64,000 nt of DNA, from the NCBI RefSeq assembly GCF_021654115.1, contig NZ_JAIWJF010000002.1, positions 1 to 64,000 on the forward strand. The letters are read 5' to 3'. This stretch comes from Furfurilactobacillus milii. GTDB lineage: Bacteria > Bacillota > Bacilli > Lactobacillales > Lactobacillaceae. Below, piece by piece: positions 51,473 to 59,798 of the stretch; positions within the stretch are counted from its first letter, which is position 1, and every line of letters starts with the position of its first letter. The notes under the pieces are model-generated. The model was not told the DNA's origin and searched no databases. It worked only from the letters and a program-made list of their open reading frames with translations. The position numbers and the translations under genes are program-made.

Positions 51473-52439
51473 GCGTCGACATAAATCGTGGTCGCCTGTA
51501 GTCACTTTAGCTGTTCTAGCAACGTTACTCGTAATCGTTTCGGCATGTGGTCGTTCAACACAAAGGGTCAGTGCGCCAGCGACAAAACCAACCAACATTA
51601 ATTTTGCTGTTGGTCAGTCGGTGGATGCCTTACCGCTCTATGTGGCGGAAGAGCGCGGTTATTTCACGCAGGCCAAATTGCGCGTGACCTTAACTAATGT
51701 TGCGGCGGCCGACGATCGGGTCAGCGGCATCAGTACGCATCAGTTTGAAGGCGCCATTAGTGGCTTGCCTGAGCTAATGATGACCAGCGGTACACACCCA
51801 ACGAGTCAAGTAGTCGGTAACGCCACAAATTACACTGCGTTGATGACGACGGATGATAACGTGACCAAATTGAAGCAACTGAAAAATAAAACAATCGGTA
51901 CATTGGCCAATTCAACGCAAGCTTATGCGACGGATCTGCTTTTGGTAAAGGCTAAATTAACAGACAAGAACGTTACGTTAAAAACGACTGGTAGTGAAAC
52001 TGAGCTGATGAGTGCCGCTAATAACCATACTGCGAGTGCAGTTAGCTTAACAGATCCCAATGCAAGCTTGTTGCGACGTCAAGGAGCCCGAACGCTAGCC
52101 CAGACGACTGCCGATCAGGCAGATACCGGAATTGTGTTTGGTAATAGCATGTTGAAAAATCATGCGGCGGCTGTTCAGGGATTCATGCGGGCATATAATC
52201 AAGCAGTGGATTACATCAATGCACATCCCAGCACCATAGATTATCAAGAGATTTTGGTTACCAAGTTGGGTTATCCCGGGGATGGCCTAAATGCTTTGGC
52301 ATTGCCACATTTTGCTTCGGCAACGACCGTTAGCAAACAATCTATCGGGGATGTGCGCAGTTGGTTATTGGTCAAGAATCAGGGGCTGCGATTAGCGACT
52401 GTTGAGCGTTACCGTTCCACCTTATTAGCTGACAAATAA
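51465..52439 (+). CDS. NMT1/SsuA-like ABC substrate-binding lipoprotein
   Basis: A 324-aa extracytoplasmic receptor. The signal has lipobox VSAC, and AVGQSVDALPLYVAEERGYF is the NMT1/SsuA-type N-terminus (aliphatic sulfonate, thiamine-precursor or nitrate receptors). ATG 51465 or 51459 overlaps the upstream stop. No permease or ATPase gene is next to it, so it is an orphan receptor. The ligand is unknown. Confidence 0.83.
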   Translation: MSKRRHKSWSPVVTLAVLATLLVIVSACGRSTQRVSAPATKPTNINFAVGQSVDALPLYVAEERGYFTQAKLRVTLTNVAAADDRVSGISTHQFEGAISGLPELMMTSGTHPTSQVVGNATNYTALMTTDDNVTKLKQLKNKTIGTLANSTQAYATDLLLVKAKLTDKNVTLKTTGSETELMSAANNHTASAVSLTDPNASLLRRQGARTLAQTTADQADTGIVFGNSMLKNHAAAVQGFMRAYNQAVDYINAHPSTIDYQEILVTKLGYPGDGLNALALPHFASATTVSKQSIGDVRSWLLVKNQGLRLATVERYRSTLLADK

Positions 52440-52473
52440 AAGTGTGCTTGGTACACAACGAACGAGGAAAACT

Positions 52474-52803
52474 ATGTTAATGAAAGTTTTGAGCTTCATC
52501 ACAACGTTTGCCGTGGCAATATACGGTATTTGGATCATTATCGTGGCACAACGTAAAAAGACCCGCCCTTCACGTGAATATCAATTGTGGCTGTTAGTCG
52601 GCGGTATTTTCATCTTGTGTCAGGTTTTATTTAGTGACAATCGTCTGCTAGGCGCCGCAATGCTGTTTGTGGGCTGTGTTGTGGTATCGGTGGTCTATTA
52701 TCTGATTGACCGCAAACAACATGACACGATTAACTGGCGGGCGCACATTTTACGTGGCTTACTCGAGCTCGTATTAGTTGTGTGGGCAGCGTTTGTTGGA
52801 TAG
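52474..52803 (+). CDS. Small membrane protein, unknown
   Basis: A 109-aa protein with three or four hydrophobic segments. GAGGAAA precedes ATG 52474; the frame from 52444 was not used. It follows the lipoprotein gene by 34 nt. The family is not recognised. Confidence 0.65.
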   Translation: MLMKVLSFITTFAVAIYGIWIIIVAQRKKTRPSREYQLWLLVGGIFILCQVLFSDNRLLGAAMLFVGCVVVSVVYYLIDRKQHDTINWRAHILRGLLELVLVVWAAFVG

Positions 52804-52864
52804 TGGCATAATGAAATCAATTAGTTTGGAACAATAAAGTGAGAATGATTGGGAGCAAACTTAA

Positions 52865-53566
52865 ATGAGTAAAAGCGTCTTGATTACTGGTGCGACCCGT
52901 GGCATTGGGCTGGCACTGGCACAGAAGTATGTTGAAGATGGTGACTTGGTTCTGGTGGGAACCCGTGACCTCAATCGTGGGTTGGATGTTGTCGACGAAT
53001 TGCGAGCCGATGGCGGTCAGGCACGGTTATTGCAGATTGATTTGATGGATCATGGCAGTGTTATGCAAGCGGGTCAGTGGATTGGTGAGCAGTTTGGCAA
53101 ACTGAATTTGTTGATTAACAACGCTGGCGTGTTTGATGATCACGACATTCAGGCGAGTCACGAAGATTCAGAAAGCCTTCATCAAACATTCGATGTGAAC
53201 GTTCTGGGAACCTATTTGGTTACGCAACAGATGCTGCCATGGCTAAAGGCTGCCGATGATGGAATGGTTATCAGTATGTCTGACGAACTGGCAACGTTTG
53301 CCAATTTTGCTGCTAGCACGCCAACAACTGGATTAGGTCAACGAATTTCCCGAATGGGTGTTAATGCAATGACGGTCTTGCTCCAAAATGAACTTCAAGG
53401 TGAGATTCATTTTCGTGCGGTGACGCCAGGACCAATTGCCAGCAACCCAGCACGAAAGGGTGCGCCGGTTGCAACAGCCGTCGATTTGATTCAAAAAATT
53501 GATCAACATAAGGACTCTGACTGGGATGGCAAGCTTATTGGCGCTGATGGCGTCTTACCATTTTAG
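52865..53566 (+). CDS. SDR-family protein lacking the YxxxK motif
   Basis: A 233-aa Rossmann protein with TGATRGIG, NNAGVFDD and SMSDEL. Where classical SDRs have YxxxK, this protein reads QRISR before MGVNAMT. Both catalytic Tyr and Lys appear replaced, so it may be a non-catalytic cofactor-binding paralogue or act by another mechanism. GGGAG precedes ATG. It is followed by a small HTH-like gene. Confidence 0.82.
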   Translation: MSKSVLITGATRGIGLALAQKYVEDGDLVLVGTRDLNRGLDVVDELRADGGQARLLQIDLMDHGSVMQAGQWIGEQFGKLNLLINNAGVFDDHDIQASHEDSESLHQTFDVNVLGTYLVTQQMLPWLKAADDGMVISMSDELATFANFAASTPTTGLGQRISRMGVNAMTVLLQNELQGEIHFRAVTPGPIASNPARKGAPVATAVDLIQKIDQHKDSDWDGKLIGADGVLPF

Positions 53567-53603
53567 GACTCAGATTTAACTGATTGAGATTGAGGTGATG
53601 TTG

Positions 53604-53921
53604 ATGCCAAAGCACAGTCGGTTGTGGTACCAAATTCGCAATGCACGTCACGCTGGTGAAGGTGAACTGCCTGGCGATAAGTGGCGCACGACAAACGCGT
53701 ATATATTAGCGACAGCGTATTACCAAACGTTAATGAAGTTATCAAAAACGGAATTGGCCGCCTTCATAGATGTGTATCCGGAAATGATTCCGACCATTGT
53801 CGACGGCCATGCGGTTAACGTTGATGGTGCCTATTTATCCATGGACGAATGGCAGGCGTTAGCAACTGTGCTAGAACAAAAAGCACGCGCGTCACAGTTG
53901 CCACTTTATCAAAAGATTTAA
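53604..53921 (+). CDS. Small HTH-like protein, unknown
   Basis: A 105-aa basic protein. GAGGTGA precedes, with ATG 53604 the best-spaced of several starts. The segment KLSKTELAAFIDVYPEMIPT looks like a helix-turn-helix, similar in layout to the protein at 43299. It follows the SDR gene by 37 nt. Confidence 0.65.
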   Translation: MPKHSRLWYQIRNARHAGEGELPGDKWRTTNAYILATAYYQTLMKLSKTELAAFIDVYPEMIPTIVDGHAVNVDGAYLSMDEWQALATVLEQKARASQLPLYQKI

Positions 53922-54000
53922 GCGAGGACTTATCATTCATTACGATCATTCAAAAACTGGTATGATTTATCTTAATCACGGTAGGTAGGGGATGACGATA

Positions 54001-54726
54001 ATGGTGCAATCGAAATGGATGAAGGTTTTTGGGACATGGCTAACAGTTCTTATTGTTAGTTTGTCATTTGACAAGGTGCAAGGTTTATTGCGCTCTGAAA
54101 TCGTTTTCCTTGTCGTTTTTGAAATGGTCATGTTTTTGATCATGTGGTTGTTGAACCAGTACTGGTTGCATGTATCTGTGTATCTTAAGCCGACAGCGCG
54201 ATCTGGGCAATTGCTGACGGTGAACTGGGTGACACTAGTGATCTTTATTGAAGCACTTATTGTAGTGCGGTCACGCACAGGAAAATTCTGGTTGGCCCTA
54301 GCGACGTTAATATTTGTGGGCATCACTGAAGAGTTTACGTTTCGCGGCTTGTTGTTGCCGTTAGCGAGCAAGCTTGGTTCCGCGCGGCATCAACTCTGGG
54401 TTGGTGTCTTGACCTCGAGTATCTTATTTGGATTGGCACATAGTGTGAATATTCTTCACCAGTCATTGCCAATCACGGCGTTTCAAATGTTGTCCGCTTT
54501 TTCTTTGGGTGTTTTATTAGCGGCTATTTATTTGAGGACAGGGAGTCTTATCTTTCCCATTCTTCTACACGGATTGAATGATTTTGTCAGCACGTACGCG
54601 AGTGGTCTTCAAAATCCCAGCGTTTCAGCGGTTGGTGTCAGTTTTGTGCTTGTGTACTTATTTACCGGCATTTTCTTATTGCGTCGTTCTAAACGAGCAG
54701 CAATTAAACAACCTTTTACAAACTGA
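54001..54726 (+). CDS. CPBP-family intramembrane metalloprotease (copy 2)
   Basis: A 241-aa membrane protease with motifs EEFTFRG, FGLAHSV and HGLNDF. ATG 54001 aligns with the start of copy 1 (MVQSKWMKVFGTWL against MNNRWIKLFGTWL); ATG 53992 is possible. It is closer to copy 1 than to copy 3. A single-gene unit with its own terminator. Confidence 0.9.
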   Translation: MVQSKWMKVFGTWLTVLIVSLSFDKVQGLLRSEIVFLVVFEMVMFLIMWLLNQYWLHVSVYLKPTARSGQLLTVNWVTLVIFIEALIVVRSRTGKFWLALATLIFVGITEEFTFRGLLLPLASKLGSARHQLWVGVLTSSILFGLAHSVNILHQSLPITAFQMLSAFSLGVLLAAIYLRTGSLIFPILLHGLNDFVSTYASGLQNPSVSAVGVSFVLVYLFTGIFLLRRSKRAAIKQPFTN

Positions 54727-54772
54727 ACAATGAAAGTCGAACTAACATGGTTTTGCTTTCTTAGGTGACACG

Positions 54773-54815
54773 AATACGATGTTTATGGGGATTTTCCCAT
54801 GAACATCGTATTTTT
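54773..54815 (+). terminator. Terminator of CPBP copy 2
   Basis: AATACGATGTTTATGGG pairs with CCCATGAACATCGTATT, followed by TTTGTTTT. Confidence 0.9.
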
Positions 54816-54970
54816 GTTTTATCTCCCAAACTCATTTTTCATTATGAATGAGGTTTTTGACGCTTACGTCAGTACATGTTTATACCGACTAGTATCATAG
54901 GTAAGGTCATTTACCAAACAGTTCGTAGTCGCCACAAGGCGATTGTTATTAGAAATTAAATAAGTCGTTT

Positions 54971-54984
54971 TGTAAGCGATTACA
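54971..54984. promoter_or_regulatory. CcpA cre site before the alpha-galactosidase gene
   Basis: TGTAAGCGATTACA fits the cre consensus exactly and is a palindrome extended to TTTTGTAAGCGATTACAAAA. It lies 65 nt upstream of the start, placing it for catabolite repression. Confidence 0.85.
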
Positions 54985-55048
54985 AAACGTGTAAAATTAG
55001 AAGCATAAGACTGTTAATATTTGATTGACTTATAGGAGGTTGTTGTCA

Positions 55049-57271
55049 ATGAGCATCATCGTAACAGGGCACGATTTTAATTTGCAAACAACGCATACCA
55101 GCTATTTGATGGGCGTGTTGGAAAATGGTGAAATGGGACAATATTATTATGGTCCGCGGCTGGGTGATAAGGTTAACTTCGCAGATTTTCGCCATCGTGA
55201 ATTTCGTTCCATCACACCGACACTGACGGCAGAACAGCCTGAAATCACGCTGAGTATGATTAAGCAAGAATATCCAAGCTACGGTCATGGTGATTTTCGG
55301 TATCCTGCCTATCAGGTTACCTACGATAATGGCGCCCGCATTTCTGAATTCACCTACCAAGATTATGAAATTATTGATGGGAAACCAAAATTAGGCACCT
55401 TGCCGTCTGCCAGTGCTGACGTCGACGACAAGCACGTTCAAACGTTGCGAATTCATTTACTTGAACAGCAGAGCGGCTTGAAAATGACCTTGAATTACAG
55501 TGTGTTCGAAGACGAGGACGTAATTGTGCGAAGCACGACATTTGAAAACAAGGGGACATCGACGGTCAAACTCGATGCGGCATTAAGTGCGAGCGTTGAT
55601 TTTTCTGATGATCAGTATGACATGATTCAATTGTCTGGTGCGTGGGCGCGGGAACGGCATCTGTATCGGCGACCACTAACGCGTGGTGTGCAAGCAATCA
55701 GTAGTACTCGAGATGCCAGCAGTGCGCAACAAAGTCCGTTTTTAGCACTTGCCCGTAAACAGACCACGGATCAAAACGGTGACGTTTATGGCTTTAATTT
55801 GGTTTATAGTGGTAATTTCTTAGCGCAGGTCGAAGTCGATTCCTATAACGTCACGCGGATGACGATGGGCATTAATCCGTTTGAATTCGGTTGGCAACTC
55901 AAATCACATACGCAATTTCAAACGCCTGAGGTAATGATGACATTTGCCAGTGACGGTTTTAACGGCATGAGCCATCAATTTCAACGCTTCTTAACCAACC
56001 ATTTGATTTCAAAGCGGTGGGTCAAAGAACCACGGCCAATTCTCATTAACAATTGGGAGGCAACCTATTTTGATTTCAATGAGCAAAAACTATTAGCTAT
56101 TGCGAAATCGGCAAAGTCGTTGGGGATTGAACTGTTTGTGCTCGATGACGGTTGGTTTGGCAAACGAAACGACGATAAGACTTCTTTAGGTGACTGGCAG
56201 GTCAACCTAGCCAAGCTACCAAACGGATTGAGCGGGTTAGCCAATAAAATTCACGATTTGGGCCTTCAATTTGGTCTATGGTTTGAACCGGAAATGATTT
56301 CTAAGGAAAGTAAGCTATACGCGGCTCATCCAGATTGGACCATTCATGTACCGGATCGACGGATGACGCCGGCTCGCAATCAGTTTGTACTCGACTTCTC
56401 TCGTCAAGAGGTAATCGATTATCTTTTTGATCAAATGGCGGCGGCAATTCGTAAGACGCACCTCGACTATATTAAGTGGGACATGAATCGCCATATTACT
56501 GAAATGTTTAGTTTGGCACTGTCAGCGGATCAACAGGAAGAACTCCCACACCGCTACATTCTTGGAGTCTACCAATTGTATGAACGATTGACGTCAGCAT
56601 TTCCTGATGTTCTGTTTGAATCTTGTTCGTCGGGTGGTGGCCGTTTTGACGCTGGTATGTTGTACTATGCGCCACAGACGTGGACAAGTGATGATACGGA
56701 TGCCATTGAACGACTCAAAATTCAGTGGGGGACTTCAATGATCTATCCATTGAGTACGATGGGGGCTCACGTTTCTGCTGTACCAAACCATCAAGATCGC
56801 CGCGTGACCTCACTGGCAACCCGGGCAGAGGTTGCTTACTTTGGTGTACTTGGCTATGAACTGGATATTAGTAAAATGAGTCCGGCTGAAAAGGCGACTG
56901 TGGTTGATCAGATCAAGTTTTATAAAAAGTATCGGCTACTATTCCAGCAAGGCACATTTATTCGCCTACAGAGTCCATATGATGGCGATGGTAACGTGAC
57001 ATCTTGGATGGTCGTCAGTGACGATCAAAGGACGGCTATTGCAGGACGTTATCAAGTGTTGGCAGAGCCTAACCCAGCGTATCGTCGCTTGAAGTTTGCC
57101 GGCTTGAATCCTGATTTTCAATATACAGTAGACGGCGTTGAGGGTGAATTTTCAGGCCGCCAATTGATGAACGCTGGGATTTTTATTCCAGAACTGTTTG
57201 CGGAACGCGGTGATAATCGTGATCAAACTTTCGATTTTCATGCGGATCTATACGTTGTACATGCTAAATAA
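55049..57271 (+). CDS. melA: Alpha-galactosidase, GH36
   Basis: A 740-aa glycoside hydrolase that releases alpha-linked galactose from melibiose, raffinose and stachyose. Catalytic nucleophile Asp is in YIKWDMNRH; the acid/base Asp is in TWTSDDTDAIER, after CSSGGGRFD. It has no signal peptide, so it acts in the cytoplasm. AGGAGG is 8 nt before ATG 55049. A cre site lies upstream and an MFS gene 44 nt downstream, which may import the sugar. Confidence 0.93.
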   Translation: MSIIVTGHDFNLQTTHTSYLMGVLENGEMGQYYYGPRLGDKVNFADFRHREFRSITPTLTAEQPEITLSMIKQEYPSYGHGDFRYPAYQVTYDNGARISEFTYQDYEIIDGKPKLGTLPSASADVDDKHVQTLRIHLLEQQSGLKMTLNYSVFEDEDVIVRSTTFENKGTSTVKLDAALSASVDFSDDQYDMIQLSGAWARERHLYRRPLTRGVQAISSTRDASSAQQSPFLALARKQTTDQNGDVYGFNLVYSGNFLAQVEVDSYNVTRMTMGINPFEFGWQLKSHTQFQTPEVMMTFASDGFNGMSHQFQRFLTNHLISKRWVKEPRPILINNWEATYFDFNEQKLLAIAKSAKSLGIELFVLDDGWFGKRNDDKTSLGDWQVNLAKLPNGLSGLANKIHDLGLQFGLWFEPEMISKESKLYAAHPDWTIHVPDRRMTPARNQFVLDFSRQEVIDYLFDQMAAAIRKTHLDYIKWDMNRHITEMFSLALSADQQEELPHRYILGVYQLYERLTSAFPDVLFESCSSGGGRFDAGMLYYAPQTWTSDDTDAIERLKIQWGTSMIYPLSTMGAHVSAVPNHQDRRVTSLATRAEVAYFGVLGYELDISKMSPAEKATVVDQIKFYKKYRLLFQQGTFIRLQSPYDGDGNVTSWMVVSDDQRTAIAGRYQVLAEPNPAYRRLKFAGLNPDFQYTVDGVEGEFSGRQLMNAGIFIPELFAERGDNRDQTFDFHADLYVVHAK

Positions 57272-57314
57272 ATGAGTCAATTGAGCACTGTTTTAACCCG
57301 AGGGGGCGGTATTG

Positions 57315-58511
57315 ATGATTCGAAAACAATCGTGGGTAGCCAAGTTTGCCTTATTGTCGATTTCGTTAGTCTTAACTTCCGCATATGTGATTTCAGTTAG
57401 TTTGCCAGCCATGGAAAAGGCGTTCCCAAACGTCAGTCAGGCGTCAATCGAATTGCTAGCGACACTGCCAGCGTTTTCTGTCATGATTATGGTATTACTG
57501 AGTGGGTCGATTGCCGCCAAAATTGGCAACAAGAATACGACTTTGATCGGCCTGATTATTGCTGGCGCGGCGGGGATTGTGCCAGCGTTTTCAAATAGTT
57601 ATCCCGTGATTTTTGGATCACGTTTAGTGTTAGGCGTTGGCTTGGGGATGTTCAATTCACTGGCTGTTAGCATGATTGGGTTTATGTACGATGGCAAAAC
57701 AAAGGCCAATTTGATGGGCTTTCGCAGTGCATTTGAAAACCTGGGTCAATCATTGTTGATTTTTATCGCCAGTTATTTAATTTCGATTAGTTGGCACGCA
57801 ACGTTTTGGGTTTATGCAGCGGCCTTTATCGTTGCGATATTCTTTTATGTAGCGGTCCCTGAACCACAAAACCCACAGGCAGTTTCAGCTAAACAACAAG
57901 GTGACAAGATTCATCAACATATTAACCGGCAAGTCGTTGGCCTAGCCATCTTTTTCTTCTTTTTGGTGATGATCCACATTGCCACCCTTGTTCACTTACC
58001 GTTTATTGTCACCGGTGTCGGTTATGGCACGGCTGGTCAGGCGGGACTTATCACCGGCTCCATGACGATTATTGGCGTACTCGCTGCCATTTCATACGGA
58101 CAGATTTACAAAGCGCTGAGTCGTTATATTTTACCGATTGGATTAGCCTGTTTGAGCATCGGCGTGCTAGTCATGGCAATTTCACACACATTCTGGCTAA
58201 CGTTGGCTGGCGCTTGGGTGTTTGGAATTGCATATCCATTAATTGCCGCTCACATGTTCAATAGTGTCTCAACAGTTTCATCGCCAAACTCCGAAACGTT
58301 GACTGCCGCCGTGTTGCTGGTTGGCACTAATTCAGGCGCTTTGCTCGCACCATATGGCATTAAGGTACAGGGCGCAATTACACATGACGCAGTGGGGACG
58401 AAGACATTCTTTTTACTTGGATCGCTTTTAGTCGTGATTACGATTGGCGCATTTGCTATTGCAGTAACGGTGGGGAGTCGTCGTCAAACTTCTTCCAGAA
58501 CATCGCGTTAA
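57315..58511 (+). CDS. MFS transporter
   Basis: A 398-aa twelve-helix carrier (SISLVLTSAYVISVSLP start; LVLGVGLGMFN). GAGGGGG precedes ATG 57315. It follows the alpha-galactosidase gene without a terminator and so may import alpha-galactosides or export a related compound. It resembles AraJ/CynX-type MFS proteins, which makes the substrate uncertain. Confidence 0.83.
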   Translation: MIRKQSWVAKFALLSISLVLTSAYVISVSLPAMEKAFPNVSQASIELLATLPAFSVMIMVLLSGSIAAKIGNKNTTLIGLIIAGAAGIVPAFSNSYPVIFGSRLVLGVGLGMFNSLAVSMIGFMYDGKTKANLMGFRSAFENLGQSLLIFIASYLISISWHATFWVYAAAFIVAIFFYVAVPEPQNPQAVSAKQQGDKIHQHINRQVVGLAIFFFFLVMIHIATLVHLPFIVTGVGYGTAGQAGLITGSMTIIGVLAAISYGQIYKALSRYILPIGLACLSIGVLVMAISHTFWLTLAGAWVFGIAYPLIAAHMFNSVSTVSSPNSETLTAAVLLVGTNSGALLAPYGIKVQGAITHDAVGTKTFFLLGSLLVVITIGAFAIAVTVGSRRQTSSRTSR

Positions 58512-58573
58512 ACCAATTAAAGAATATCCATTGATTCTTCTAAACGCTGACATGACAGGTGTCTAGGATTCTT

Positions 58574-58609
58574 AGCCCAGTAATGAACACTGATTACTGG
58601 GCTTTTTTA
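58574..58609 (+). terminator. Terminator of the alpha-galactosidase/MFS operon
   Basis: AGCCCAGTAAT pairs with ATTACTGGGCT around an 8-nt loop, followed by TTTTTT. Confidence 0.93.
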
Positions 58610-58670
58610 GTGGCCGAGCATACACTAATCTCACAATAAGAAAACAGTATTTAGTGAGGGGATGTTTACA

Positions 58671-59426
58671 ATGCTCAAAAATAAATGGGTTCAATTGTTG
58701 GCGCCAGTTTTAGTTCTTTGGTTGGTGTTGGAAATTTCAAAATTTGCGGCAAGCCCGCATTCGATTGTGGGAGCGACGATGTGGGAAGTCATCCTTTTAG
58801 CTGGTCCACTATTACTGAACCTAGGGTGGCTAAATCAACCGATTGGACTGACATCGACTCTTTCGCCGCATAAATTAATGTGGATCAACTGGTATGGCAT
58901 TTTTCGCGCTTTGCTGGCGATTGTGGTGGTCGTTATTGCAATCAGAAATGGTCGCGTCACAGCTATCTTAAGTGCCTTTGTTTTAGCGATGTTTGTTGGC
59001 CTTACTGAAGAATACGTTTTTCGCGGTATGATATTGCCGTTAGCCATCAGGGCTTTTTCTGGGAAACATCAAATCTTTTTTGGCGTAATGGTTAGCAGTA
59101 TATTATTTGGTTCAACGCACCTTTTCAATTTAACGCAACAATCATTGCTAGCAACATCAGAGCAAATGCTTTCTGCGACGGCTATAGGCGCCCTTCTAGC
59201 GGCAATATACCTGAGAACAGGAAATCTCTGGTTTGTCATCGTAACGCATGCGTTACAAGACTTTCCGGGCATAGCAGGTCCAAGTCAGGGCATGCAAGTG
59301 GAGATGCCAGTGCTACCTTTGGTGATTATTACGGCGGCATTCTTTGTCTTTGCATGGATATTGTTGCGAAAAACAAAAGTGAAAACAGTGGACTTGAAGC
59401 GACTTGGGTTGACTCCGATGATCTAG
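58671..59426 (+). CDS. CPBP-family intramembrane metalloprotease (copy 3)
   Basis: A 251-aa membrane protease with motifs EEYVFRG, FGSTHLF and THALQDF. ATG 58671 is 9 nt from GAGGGG; ATG 58662 would touch the SD. The third catalytic block is more diverged than in copies 1 and 2. It is a single-gene unit between an MFS gene and a bidirectional terminator. Confidence 0.88.
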   Translation: MLKNKWVQLLAPVLVLWLVLEISKFAASPHSIVGATMWEVILLAGPLLLNLGWLNQPIGLTSTLSPHKLMWINWYGIFRALLAIVVVVIAIRNGRVTAILSAFVLAMFVGLTEEYVFRGMILPLAIRAFSGKHQIFFGVMVSSILFGSTHLFNLTQQSLLATSEQMLSATAIGALLAAIYLRTGNLWFVIVTHALQDFPGIAGPSQGMQVEMPVLPLVIITAAFFVFAWILLRKTKVKTVDLKRLGLTPMI

Positions 59427-59476
59427 TTTTAAATTGCGGCGGCTGTAGCATGGGCGGTTAGATTCATATAAGAGAA

Positions 59477-59521
59477 AAAACGATCACACTTGAAGATTTT
59501 CGCTTCAGGTGTGATCGTTTT
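59477..59521. terminator. Bidirectional terminator between CPBP copy 3 and pepX
   Basis: AAAACGATCACACTTGAAG pairs with CTTCAGGTGTGATCGTTTT; T-runs on both strands. Confidence 0.9.
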
Positions 59522-59600
59522 GACGAGGTGGATATTTATTTTGTAGTAGTATTTATTTTTTGCGAATGCTTTTTGTCCACAGGCCACTGAAATGAGTGAA

Positions 59601-59766
59601 GTGGTCTGGCGATAGAGTTCCGTGAAAGTCATACTAGCTGGCGGAAACCAGCTAGTATGACGGGACGACTTCAGAGACGAGTGGTTTATGCGGCTCTGAA
59701 TCGAGGTTGAAGACTCCGGGTTTGGGAGGCTGAGACCGGTCCCAGGGAACGGCGTTGCCAGACCGC
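59601..59766 (+). repeat. Structured intergenic element, copy C
   Basis: Core (59707-59744) GAAGACTCCGGGTTTGGGAG, then GCTGAGACCGGTCCCAGG. Terminal arms GGTCTGGC and GCCAGACC pair; an internal 14-bp helix pairs GTCATACTAGCTGG with CCAGCTAGTATGAC, and TTCAGAG pairs with CTCTGAA. It lies in the 3' region of pepX on the opposite strand. Confidence 0.75.
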
Positions 59767-59798
59767 GCAACGAGAGCCATCTACCCAACCGTACTGAA

